Below are positions 1 to 6,450 of a DNA stretch of 8,714 nucleotides, piece by piece. Both the position numbers and the translations under genes were made by a program. This DNA comes from Hydrogenophaga sp. (GTDB lineage: Bacteria > Pseudomonadota > Gammaproteobacteria > Burkholderiales > Burkholderiaceae_C). Position 1 is the first letter of the stretch, and every line of letters starts with the position of its first letter. Location: the NCBI GenBank assembly GCA_020047875.1, contig JAIFNE010000031.1, forward strand, positions 1 through 8,714, written 5' to 3'. The notes under the pieces are model-generated. The model was given only the letters and a program-made list of their open reading frames with translations, had not been told where the DNA came from and did not search any database.

Positions 1-880
1 CGGCCGCGAACTCGCGCAGCAGTCGGCTGGTGACCTCGGGCGTTTCGTCAAAGCCGGTGTCGCTCATGGGGTTGGGCAGGCCGGCGTTGGGATAGCAGCT
101 GATGAAGGTGTCACCCGCCACCTTGGCCAGCTCCTGGATGTAGGGGCGCATCAGCGTGGCGCCCAGGGCGCAGTTCAGGCCCACGGCCAGCGGCTGGGTG
201 TGGCGCACGCTGGCCCAGAACGCGCTCACCGTCTGGCCGCTCAGGATGCGGCCCGAGGCGTCGGTCACGGTGCCGCTGATGATGATCGGCAGGCGCTCGC
301 CGCTGGCTTCGAAGAACTCGTCGATGGCGAACAGGGCGGCTTTGGCGTTGAGCGTGTCGAAAATGGTTTCGACCAGCAGCACGTCAGCCCCGCCCTCCAC
401 CAGCGCCTGCACCTGTTCGTAATAGGCGGCGCCATCGGGGCTGATGCTGGCGGTCTTGGGCGTGGGGCCTAGGGCGCCGGCGACGAAGCGGGGCTTGTCG
501 GGCGTGCTGTATTTGTCGCAGGCTTCGCGGGCGAGGCGGGCCGACACCAGGTTCATCTCCCGCGCGAGGTGGCCCATCTCGTAATCGTCCTGCGCGATCG
601 TGGTGGCGCCGAAGGTGTTGGTCTCGATCAGGTCGGCGCCGGCGGCGAGGTAGCTTTCGTGAATGTCGCGGATCACATCGGGCCGCGTGAGGCTCAGCAG
701 CTCGTTGTTGCCCTTCACGTCTTTGTGAAAGTCCTTGAACCGCTCGCCACGGTAAGCCGCCTCGTCGAGCTTGAAGCGCTGGATCATGGTGCCCATGGCG
801 CCATCCAAGATGGCAATGCGGGCCTTCAGGATCGCGGGCAGCGCCTGGGCGCGGGTGTAGGTCGGTGCGGAAGCGGTCAT
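1..880 (-). CDS. metH: B12-dependent methionine synthase, homocysteine-binding (N-terminal) part, truncated by window edge
   Basis: The enzyme moves a methyl group from 5-methyltetrahydrofolate to homocysteine through cobalamin; this part is the zinc/homocysteine barrel and acts in the cytoplasm. Reading down from the ATG at 878-880 gives 293 uninterrupted residues to the edge. Visible landmarks are ILDGAMGTMIQ (24-34), KGNNELL (56-62), GADLIETNTFGATT (81-94), GPTPKTASISPD (138-149), FDTLNAKAA (174-182), ISGTVTDASGR (201-211) and GLNCALGA (234-241). Cys237 matches the first zinc ligand of E. coli MetH (Cys247); the paired second and third cysteines would lie beyond the edge. Compared with E. 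coli MetH, about 14 residues are missing between SISPD and AAYYEQ. In many Burkholderiales the barrel is encoded apart from the folate/B12 part; whether that holds here cannot be seen. No clear Shine-Dalgarno site precedes the ATG. Confidence 0.93.
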   Translation of the reverse strand, partial: MTASAPTYTRAQALPAILKARIAILDGAMGTMIQRFKLDEAAYRGERFKDFHKDVKGNNELLSLTRPDVIRDIHESYLAAGADLIETNTFGATTIAQDDYEMGHLAREMNLVSARLAREACDKYSTPDKPRFVAGALGPTPKTASISPDGAAYYEQVQALVEGGADVLLVETIFDTLNAKAALFAIDEFFEASGERLPIIISGTVTDASGRILSGQTVSAFWASVRHTQPLAVGLNCALGATLMRPYIQELAKVAGDTFISCYPNAGLPNPMSDTGFDETPEVTSRLLREFAA

Positions 881-886
881 GGGCAG

Positions 887-892
887 ATTGTA
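887..892 (-). promoter_or_regulatory. Candidate -10 element for metH
   Basis: On the minus strand TACAAT (5 of 6 matches to TATAAT) ends 6 nt before the metH ATG. A start site at the usual distance would fall on or next to the ATG, giving a nearly leaderless mRNA, which fits the lack of a ribosome binding site. The -35 is weak: TTCGCG lies 18 nt upstream, inside the inverted repeat. This is inference from sequence alone. Confidence 0.35.
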
Positions 893-896
893 GAAA

Positions 897-944
897 GCCC
901 GGTGCCGCGCCGCGAAGCCCACGGGCCTGGGCGCGGCACTGGGC
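897..944. repeat. 15-bp inverted repeat in the divergent metH / DUF1993 promoter region
   Basis: Arm 897-911 (GCCCGGTGCCGCGCC) pairs with arm 930-944 (GGCGCGGCACTGGGC). There are 14 Watson-Crick pairs and one G-T at 901/940, around an 18-nt spacer that holds a nested GCCC-AC-GGGC. AAA lies just outside the left arm and TTT two bases outside the right arm, so the element looks like a bidirectional intrinsic terminator, yet it sits between two divergent start codons. It overlaps the expected -35 zones of both candidate promoters, so it could instead be an operator or a leader hairpin. The repeat itself is certain; its role is not. Confidence 0.7.
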
Positions 945-954
945 GCTTTCGGGC

Positions 955-960
955 TACATT
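955..960 (+). promoter_or_regulatory. Weak candidate -10 element for the DUF1993 gene
   Basis: TACATT lies just right of the inverted repeat and would give a 5' untranslated leader of roughly 50 nt before the ATG at 1019. No good -35 hexamer is present at 16-18 nt. Low-confidence inference. Confidence 0.2.
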
Positions 961-1018
961 CTCAGCCGCGCTGCGGACGCTGCATCCGCGCACCCACCTT
1001 CGCCCAACCGGACACACC

Positions 1019-1528
1019 ATGACGCCCTCGATGTACACCCACTCCGTTCCCGTTTTCAAGCAAATGCTCACGGCCCTGAAGACCATGCTGGTGCAGGCGA
1101 GCGAACACGCGACGGCCAAAGGCATCGAGCCGGATGCCTTGCTGCAGGCGCGCCTGTTTCCCGACATGTTTCCGCTGATCAAGCAGGTGCAGATTGCCGC
1201 CGATTTTTCGCGCGGCATTGCGGCGCGCCTGGCTGGCGTGGATGTGCCGGCCTTTGATGGCCAGGAAAAAACCTTTGCCGATCTGGATGCGCTGCTGACG
1301 CAGACACTGGCTTTTCTGGACGGCGTGAACGCTTCGCAGTTCGAAGGCAAGGAAGGCACCGAGATCGTGTTGCGTCCGGGCACGCCCAAGGAGAAAAAGC
1401 TGAGCGGCCAGACCTACCTGGCCAACTACGGCCTGCCGCAGTTCTTCTTTCACGTGACCACGGCCTACGCCATCCTGCGCCACAACGGCCTGCCGATCGG
1501 CAAGCGCGACTACATGGGCAGCTACTGA
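1019..1528 (+). CDS. DUF1993 family protein
   Basis: This 169-residue soluble protein belongs to the DUF1993 family, which has a helical, DinB-like fold and no established reaction. Family hallmarks are the opening MYTHSVPVFKQML (5-17), the block ARLFPDMFPLIKQVQIA (44-60), and the ending FFFHVTTAYAILRHNGLPIG (142-161) followed by KRDYMG. His145 and His155 in the last block are conserved-looking polar positions. Length matches the family. The frame stays open far upstream, but those residues only mirror the opposite-strand metH, and family members start with a few residues before the MY motif, so the ATG at 1019 is preferred. No strong ribosome binding site is visible. The gene is divergent from metH. 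No signal peptide or membrane segment is seen. Confidence 0.9.
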   Translation: MTPSMYTHSVPVFKQMLTALKTMLVQASEHATAKGIEPDALLQARLFPDMFPLIKQVQIAADFSRGIAARLAGVDVPAFDGQEKTFADLDALLTQTLAFLDGVNASQFEGKEGTEIVLRPGTPKEKKLSGQTYLANYGLPQFFFHVTTAYAILRHNGLPIGKRDYMGSY

Positions 1529-1545
1529 GCCACACCCATCACTGA

Positions 1546-1758
1546 CCGCCGCTGAAACCCGTGGTTCTGGAACGCCGGGGCGAGCCGGGCGACCACATCC
1601 GCACCACGGTGACGCTGGAGCCCTGCGATGGCGAGGCGGGCGAAGCGGTGACGGCCCACATTTATGTGCGCCTGCCGGCCGATGTGAAGCCCGGCGAGCA
1701 GCGCTCGGAATGGCTCAGCGAATACACGCTGGCGCATCAGGCCAGGTTTGCCTGGTGA
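1546..1758 (+). pseudogene. Possible remnant of an AIG2/gamma-glutamylcyclotransferase-like protein
   Basis: An open frame of 70 sense codons runs from just after an in-frame TGA (1543-1545) to a TGA at 1756-1758. The only ordinary start is GTG at 1561, which would give 65 residues, and no Shine-Dalgarno site precedes it. Third positions are strongly G/C, as in the neighbouring genes, so the frame is or recently was coding. The pattern LERRGEPGDHIRTTVTL followed by AVTAHIYVRLP recalls the C-terminal half of AIG2-like gamma-glutamylcyclotransferases (a polar stretch, an R-T-V strand, then an A-x-x-YV strand). The N-terminal YGSL-type motif of that family is absent, because the DUF1993 gene ends only 17 nt upstream of the TGA. 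It could equally be a short hypothetical gene. The family guess is weak. Confidence 0.35.
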
Positions 1759-1776
1759 GGCAGGAGCGCTGAGGCT

Positions 1777-3870
1777 TCAGAGCGTGGCGGCCAGGCGTGC
1801 TGCCTGGTCAATCGCGCGCTTGGCGTCCAGCTCGCCCGCTTCGAGGGCGCCGCCGATCACATGGACCGGCTTGCCCAACGCGGTGAGTTCATCGGCCAGG
1901 GTGCGCAGTGGCAGTTGGCCGGCGCAGAGCACCACCGTGTCGCAGACGATCCAGGTCGGGTTTTCGCGCTGCGGGCCGTGTGAGATCAGCAGGCCTTCGT
2001 CGGCAATGCGCTCGTAGTTCACGCCGCCGATCATCTTCACCTGCTTGTGTTTCAGCGCGCTGCGGTGAATCCAGCCAGTGGTTTTGCCCAGACCGGCGCC
2101 CAGCTTGCCGGCTTTGCGCTGCAGCAGCGTGATCTGGCGCGCTGGCGGCGACACCGCAGGCGCCTGCGGGCTCAGTCCGCCGGGCGCTTGCTGCGGATCG
2201 GTGACGCCCCATTCGGCCTGCCAGGCGGGCAGATCGAGCGTGGTGGAGGTGCCGCTGTGCACCAGAAACTCGGCCACATCAAAGCCAATGCCACCCGCGC
2301 CGATGATGGCCACCCGCTCGCCCACCGGTTTGTGCTCGCGCAGCACCTCGATGTAGCTCAGCACCTTGGGGTGCGCCTGGCCAGGGATCTTCGGGTCGCG
2401 CGGGGTAACGCCGGTGGCCACGATCAGCTCGTCGAACCCCTGCAGGTCGGCCGCGGTCACGGTCTGGTTCAGGTGCAGCCGCACGCCAGTGGTCTCCACG
2501 CGGCGCTGCAGGTAGCGCAGCATCTCGAAGAACTCTTCCTTGCCGGGGACTTGCTTGGCCATGTTGAGCTGGCCGCCGATGGCACCCGCCGCATCGAACA
2601 GGTGCACCTCGTGGCCGCGCTCGGCGGCCAGCGTGGCGGCCGTCAGGCCGGCCGGGCCCGCGCCCACCACGGCCAAGCGTTTCTTTTTAACCACCGGGTG
2701 AAACACCAGCTCGGTCTCGCGGCAGGCCCGCGGGTTCACCAGGCAGCTGGCCACCTTGTTGACGAACACATGGTCCAGGCAGGCCTGGTTGCAGGCAATG
2801 CAGGTGTTGATCAGGTCGCTCTGGCCGCGCGCGGCCTTGGCAACGAAATGCGCGTCGGCCAGCAGCGGGCGCGCCATGGAAACCAGGTCGGCCGCGCCAT
2901 CGGCCAGCAGCTGCTCGGCCACCTCGGGCGTGTTGATGCGGTTGCTGGCCACCAGCGGCGTGGTGAGGCCAGCGCGGGCAAACTCGGCGCGCATCTTCTG
3001 CGTGACCCAGGCAAAGGCCGCGCGCGGCACGCTGGTGGCAATGGTGGGAATGCGCGCTTCGTGCCAGCCGATGCCGGTGTTGATGATGCTGGCGCCGCCG
3101 CGGGCCACCGCCGTGCCGAGCTGCACCACCTCGTCCCAGCTGCTGCCGCCGGGCACCAGGTCGATCATGGACAGGCGGTAAATGATGATGAAGTCGCGGC
3201 CCACGGCCTCGCGCGTGCGCGACACGATTTCCAGCGGCAGGCGCATGCGGTTCGAGTAGTCGCCGCCCCAGTCGTCGTCGCGCTGGTTGGTGGCCAGGCT
3301 CAGGAACTGGTTGATGAGGTAGCCCTCGGAGCCCATGATTTCCACGCCGTCGTAGCCGGCCTCGCGCGCCTTGGCCGCGCAGTTCACAAAGGCACGAATC
3401 TGCCGCTCGACGCCGCGGGCGCTCAGCGCAAACGGAGTGAACGGCGAAATGGGCGACTTGAGCCGCGAGGGCGCCACCGCCAGCGGGTGGTAGCCGTAGC
3501 GCCCGGTGTGCAGGATCTGCAGCGCAATCTTGCCGCCGGCCTGGTGCACCGCGTCGGTCACCACGCGGTGGCGTCGCGCGGCGCCCGAGGTGGCCAGCGT
3601 GCCGGCGAAGGGCTTGGTCCAGCCGGCCATGTTGGGCGCAAAGCCCCCGGTCACGATCAGGCCCACCTGCCCCTCGGCACGCTCGCGGAAATAGGCGGCC
3701 AGCTTGCTGAGGTCGCGCCCGTCTTCCAGGCCGGTGTGCATGCTGCCCATGAGCACGCGGTTTTTCAGCGTGGTGAAGCCCAGATCGAGCGGGGCCAGCA
3801 GGCGGGGATAGGGAGAAGCGGCAGGATTCACGATCGGGCGGGGCGTGGTGGGTTGAGTTGAAAGCGCCAC
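1777..3870 (-). CDS. fadH: NADPH-dependent 2,4-dienoyl-CoA reductase
   Basis: The enzyme reduces 2,4-dienoyl-CoA with NADPH so that polyunsaturated fatty acids can enter beta-oxidation; it is a cytoplasmic iron-sulfur flavoprotein. The N-terminal Old-Yellow-Enzyme barrel runs to about residue 350, with LQILHTGRYGY (117-127), MGSEGYLINQFL (179-190) and GIGWHEARIPTIA (266-278). Tyr184 and His270 match the catalytic Tyr166 and His252 of E. coli FadH. Cys357, 360, 364 and 376 (CIACNQAC, then C after 11 residues) bind the 4Fe-4S cluster. Two dinucleotide folds follow: GAGPAG (403-408) and GAGGIG (524-529). The end LDAKRAIDQAARLA matches the E. coli C-terminus. It has 697 residues against 672 in E. 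coli, the excess being mostly N-terminal. The GTG at 3870 gives the longest form; GTG at 3831 (codon 14) fits the family start better. Neither has a good ribosome binding site. It is divergent from the rhodanese gene. Confidence 0.95.
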   Translation of the reverse strand: MALSTQPTTPRPIVNPAASPYPRLLAPLDLGFTTLKNRVLMGSMHTGLEDGRDLSKLAAYFRERAEGQVGLIVTGGFAPNMAGWTKPFAGTLATSGAARRHRVVTDAVHQAGGKIALQILHTGRYGYHPLAVAPSRLKSPISPFTPFALSARGVERQIRAFVNCAAKAREAGYDGVEIMGSEGYLINQFLSLATNQRDDDWGGDYSNRMRLPLEIVSRTREAVGRDFIIIYRLSMIDLVPGGSSWDEVVQLGTAVARGGASIINTGIGWHEARIPTIATSVPRAAFAWVTQKMRAEFARAGLTTPLVASNRINTPEVAEQLLADGAADLVSMARPLLADAHFVAKAARGQSDLINTCIACNQACLDHVFVNKVASCLVNPRACRETELVFHPVVKKKRLAVVGAGPAGLTAATLAAERGHEVHLFDAAGAIGGQLNMAKQVPGKEEFFEMLRYLQRRVETTGVRLHLNQTVTAADLQGFDELIVATGVTPRDPKIPGQAHPKVLSYIEVLREHKPVGERVAIIGAGGIGFDVAEFLVHSGTSTTLDLPAWQAEWGVTDPQQAPGGLSPQAPAVSPPARQITLLQRKAGKLGAGLGKTTGWIHRSALKHKQVKMIGGVNYERIADEGLLISHGPQRENPTWIVCDTVVLCAGQLPLRTLADELTALGKPVHVIGGALEAGELDAKRAIDQAARLAATL

Positions 3871-3925
3871 GCGAGCCTAGCGGCTGGCGCCCGCGCCGCG
3901 TAGAGGGTGCGACCTATCCATACCC

Positions 3926-3931
3926 GACAAT
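3926..3931 (+). promoter_or_regulatory. Candidate -10 element for the rhodanese-recQ pair
   Basis: GACAAT (4 of 6 matches to TATAAT) ends 7 nt before the ATG at 3939, predicting a nearly leaderless mRNA. It mirrors the metH arrangement. No recognisable -35 hexamer stands at 16-18 nt. It lies in the 68-bp gap between divergent fadH and the rhodanese gene, the only place a promoter for this pair could sit without entering fadH. Confidence 0.3.
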
Positions 3932-3938
3932 AGCGGCC

Positions 3939-4358
3939 ATGAAACACCTCGCCCCCATCGAAGCCTGGAGCTGGCTGCAAACCGAGCAGGCCAGGCGCCA
4001 AGCGGCCGGGCTGGAGGGCCCGCTGTTTGTCGACGTGCGCATGGAAATCGAGTCGCTCTATGTGGGCCGCCCGCCCGGCGTGGAAAACATCCCTTGGTAC
4101 GAATACCCCGATCTCACACCCGACCCGGCCCGCTTCACCGCCGCGGTGGAGGCCGAGGCCGGCGGGAAAGACCGGCCGGTGCTGCTGATCTGCCGCAGCG
4201 GCAAGCGCACGCTGGACGCGGGCCAGGCGCTGGAGGCCGCCGGTTTTACTGAAGTGGCGCATGTGGTGCACGGCTTCGAGGGTGAGCTGAACGATACCTT
4301 CAGGCGCTCGTCGATCAACGGCTGGCGACACGACGGGCTGCCGTGGGAGCAGATGTAG
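3939..4358 (+). CDS. Single-domain rhodanese-like sulfurtransferase
   Basis: This 139-residue protein carries one rhodanese domain, which carries sulfane sulfur as a cysteine persulfide in the cytoplasm; the acceptor is unknown. The CH2A-like strand FVDVR (30-34) precedes the active-site loop CRSGKR (85-90), whose Cys85 is the predicted catalytic residue; a six-residue loop starting with Cys is typical of sulfurtransferases rather than Cdc25-type phosphatases. The end NGWRHDGLPW is the usual rhodanese C-terminal motif. The frame is open from 3858, but the extra 27 codons would overlap fadH and do not resemble rhodanese, so the ATG at 3939 is chosen. Its TAG is followed after one base by the recQ start, so the two genes are probably co-transcribed. 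A functional link to RecQ is not established. Confidence 0.92.
   Translation: MKHLAPIEAWSWLQTEQARRQAAGLEGPLFVDVRMEIESLYVGRPPGVENIPWYEYPDLTPDPARFTAAVEAEAGGKDRPVLLICRSGKRTLDAGQALEAAGFTEVAHVVHGFEGELNDTFRRSSINGWRHDGLPWEQM
4345..4349 (+). promoter_or_regulatory. Ribosome binding site supporting the recQ TTG start
   Basis: GGGAG lies inside the last codons of the rhodanese gene, 10 nt before the TTG at 4360 and 22 nt before the next in-frame ATG at 4372. Its spacing favours the TTG start and coupling to translation of the upstream gene. The site is purine-rich but not a perfect Shine-Dalgarno. Confidence 0.45.
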
Positions 4359-4359
4359 C

Positions 4360-6273
4360 TTGGCCACCGAGATGATCGACATCGCGCCGGCCGGCGAAAC
4401 GCTGGAAACCTGCGCCGGCGTGCTGCAGGAGGTGTTTGGCTATGACGCGTTTCGTGGCCCGCAGGCGGAGATCGTGGCGCATGTGAGCGAGGGCGGCGAC
4501 GCGCTGGTTCTCATGCCCACGGGCGGCGGCAAGTCGCTGTGTTACCAGGTGCCGGCGATCGTGCGCGAGCGTGCTGGGCGGGGTCTTACCGTGGTGGTGT
4601 CGCCGCTGATCGCGCTGATGCACGACCAGGTGGGCGCGCTGCTGGAAGCGGGCGTGGCCGCGGCGTTTCTGAACTCCAGCCTGTCGCTGGACGAGGCGCA
4701 GCAGGTCGAAAAGCAGATGCTGCGCGGCGAGATCACGCTGCTGTACGCCGCGCCCGAGCGCCTGACCACGCCGCGCTTTCTCGCCCTGCTCGATTCGCTG
4801 CACGAGCGCGGCCGGCTCAGCCTGTTTGCGATCGACGAGGCACATTGCGTCAGCCAGTGGGGCCACGATTTCCGCCCCGAATACCGCGGCCTGGTGGTGT
4901 TGCACGAGCGCTTCGCCGGCGTGCCCCGCGTGGCGCTCACCGCCACCGCCGACGACCTCACCCGCGCCGACATCATCGAGCGGCTGCAGCTGCAGGAAGC
5001 ACGCACCTTCATCAGCAGCTTCGACCGGCCCAACATCCGCTACACCATCGTCGAGAAAACCGACGGCACCCAGCAGCTGCTGCGCTTCATCCGCGACGAA
5101 CACAGCCACTCGCAAGGCCACGACGCCGGCATCGTCTACTGCCAGTCGCGCAAGCGGGTCGAGGAAGTGGCGGGCCTGCTGCGCGATGCGGGCTTCAACG
5201 CCCTGCCCTACCACGCCGGCCTGGAGCCCGCCCTGCGGCAGAACCACCAGGACCGTTTTTTGCGCGAAGAGGGCCTGATCATGGTGGCCACCATTGCGTT
5301 TGGCATGGGCATCGACAAGCCCGACGTGCGCTTCGTGGCCCACCTCGACATGCCCAAGAACATCGAGGGCTACTATCAGGAAACCGGCCGCGCCGGGCGC
5401 GACGGCGAAGCCGCCAACGCCTGGATGACCTACGGCCTGCAAGACGTGGTGAACCAGCGCCGCATGATCGACGAAAGCCCGGCGGCCGACGAATTCAAGC
5501 AGGTGCTGCGCGGCAAGCTCGACGCGCTGCTGACCCTGGCCGAGGGCAGCGACTGTCGCCGCGTCCGCCTCCTGGGCTATTTCGGCGAAGCCAGCGAGCC
5601 GTGCGGCAACTGCGACAACTGTTTGAAGCCGCCCGAGCTGATTGATGCCACCGAGGCTGCGCGCAAGATCCTTTCTTGCATTTACCGCGTGCAGCAAGCC
5701 AGCGGCACCGCGTTTGGCGCCGGCCACATCATGGACATTCTGCGAGGCAAGCAGACCGAGAAAATGGCGCAGTACGCGCACCACAAGTTATCGACCTTCG
5801 GCATCGGCGACGACTGGTCTGAAACGCAATGGCGCGCCCTGCTGCGCCAGCTGATCGCCCGCGAGGCGGTGCAGGTCGACGCCGCCCACTTCAACACCCT
5901 GCACCTGGCCGAGGGCGCGCGCGACATCTTGAAGGGCGGCGCTCAGGTGTGGATGAAGCAAGCCAGCGAAAAACCGGCCCGCTCACGCAACAAGGGCAGC
6001 AGCCGCAGCGCCGCCAAAGACGTGGCACCGGACGGCCAGCCGCTGAGCCTGGCCGAGCGCGAATGCCTGGATGCCCTCAAGGCCTGGCGCGCCGAGGTGG
6101 CACGCGAACACAACCTGCCCGCCTTCGTGATCTTTCACGACGCCACCCTGCGTGCCCTGGCCGCTCAACAACCGCGCACCATGGCCGATCTGGACGGCAT
6201 TGCCGGCATCGGCCAGAAAAAACGCGAGGCCTACGGCGCCGAGGTGTTGCGGGTGGTGAGTGCTTTCGGGTAA
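4360..6273 (+). CDS. recQ: ATP-dependent DNA helicase RecQ
   Basis: RecQ is a 3'-to-5' superfamily 2 helicase of recombination and replication-fork repair. Helicase landmarks are FGYDAFRGPQ (motif 0, 26-35), Walker A TGGGKS (54-59), DEAH (159-162), the aromatic-rich loop SQWGHDFRPEY (165-175), ALTATA (192-197), FDRPNIRY (221-228), YHAGL (284-288), ATIAFGMGIDKPDVRF (310-325) and QETGRAGRDG (340-349). The RecQ-C-terminal zinc site uses Cys399, Cys415, Cys418 and Cys421. A winged-helix region follows to about 530, then a basic Ser/Arg/Lys-rich linker (about 533-556), then an HRDC domain (about 562-637) with NLPAFVIFHDATL and IAGIGQKK. It has 637 residues against 609 in E. coli. All three domains look intact. 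The start is TTG at 4360 or ATG at 4372; the upstream GGGAG favours TTG. Confidence 0.97.
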   Translation: MATEMIDIAPAGETLETCAGVLQEVFGYDAFRGPQAEIVAHVSEGGDALVLMPTGGGKSLCYQVPAIVRERAGRGLTVVVSPLIALMHDQVGALLEAGVAAAFLNSSLSLDEAQQVEKQMLRGEITLLYAAPERLTTPRFLALLDSLHERGRLSLFAIDEAHCVSQWGHDFRPEYRGLVVLHERFAGVPRVALTATADDLTRADIIERLQLQEARTFISSFDRPNIRYTIVEKTDGTQQLLRFIRDEHSHSQGHDAGIVYCQSRKRVEEVAGLLRDAGFNALPYHAGLEPALRQNHQDRFLREEGLIMVATIAFGMGIDKPDVRFVAHLDMPKNIEGYYQETGRAGRDGEAANAWMTYGLQDVVNQRRMIDESPAADEFKQVLRGKLDALLTLAEGSDCRRVRLLGYFGEASEPCGNCDNCLKPPELIDATEAARKILSCIYRVQQASGTAFGAGHIMDILRGKQTEKMAQYAHHKLSTFGIGDDWSETQWRALLRQLIAREAVQVDAAHFNTLHLAEGARDILKGGAQVWMKQASEKPARSRNKGSSRSAAKDVAPDGQPLSLAERECLDALKAWRAEVAREHNLPAFVIFHDATLRALAAQQPRTMADLDGIAGIGQKKREAYGAEVLRVVSAFG

Positions 6274-6450
6274 TGCGGTGTCGCAGGCTGCGCCCGCTTC
6301 AACACCAAGGTGTTAGGTGCCTGACCGCTTGTCGCAAAACCTCCATCTGAGGCCCTGTCAGGCTCAAGACCGCGCACCGGCTGCCGATGATGTAAAGAAC
6401 CGGGGGGCATCCCCCGTTCGTCAACCCCTCATCCAGAAACGGAGCACGGC
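6274..6450. other. Non-coding gap between recQ and the 113-residue protein gene
   Basis: These 177 bp contain no supported gene. They hold three small inverted repeats: AACAC-CAAG-GTGTT at 6301-6314, GCCTGAC/GTCAGGC at 6319-6325 and 6357-6363 (31-nt loop), and the strong GC hairpin at 6401-6416. No U-tract follows any of them, so none is a textbook terminator. A promoter for the downstream gene probably lies here, but I cannot assign clear -35/-10 hexamers. Confidence 0.6.
6401..6416. terminator. GC-rich hairpin, possible recQ terminator or 5' leader structure
   Basis: CGGGGG-GCAT-CCCCCG forms a perfect 6-bp stem with a 4-nt loop. It extends to 9 bp (GAA with TTC) if C6400 is bulged. The hairpin ends 34 nt before the ATG at 6451. 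No run of T follows, so intrinsic termination is doubtful; it may instead sit at the 5' end of the downstream mRNA. Confidence 0.35.

Noticed and set aside
569..1018. A 150-codon N-terminal extension of the DUF1993 protein.
   Set aside because: It overlaps the start of metH on the other strand and resembles no protein; the family normally starts near the ATG at 1019.
881..1018. A cobalamin or SAM riboswitch upstream of metH.
   Set aside because: The gap is too short for a cobalamin riboswitch plus promoter, no B12-box-like motif is seen, and the best -10 element leaves no leader.
2047..3861. A 604-codon plus-strand open frame antisense to fadH.
   Set aside because: fadH on the other strand matches a known enzyme end to end. 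The antisense product is Gly/Ala/Arg/His-rich with no motif, typical of high-GC mirror frames.
4315..5784. A 489-codon minus-strand open frame antisense to recQ.
   Set aside because: It mirrors the intact RecQ helicase and has no recognisable domain; its composition is that of a shadow frame.
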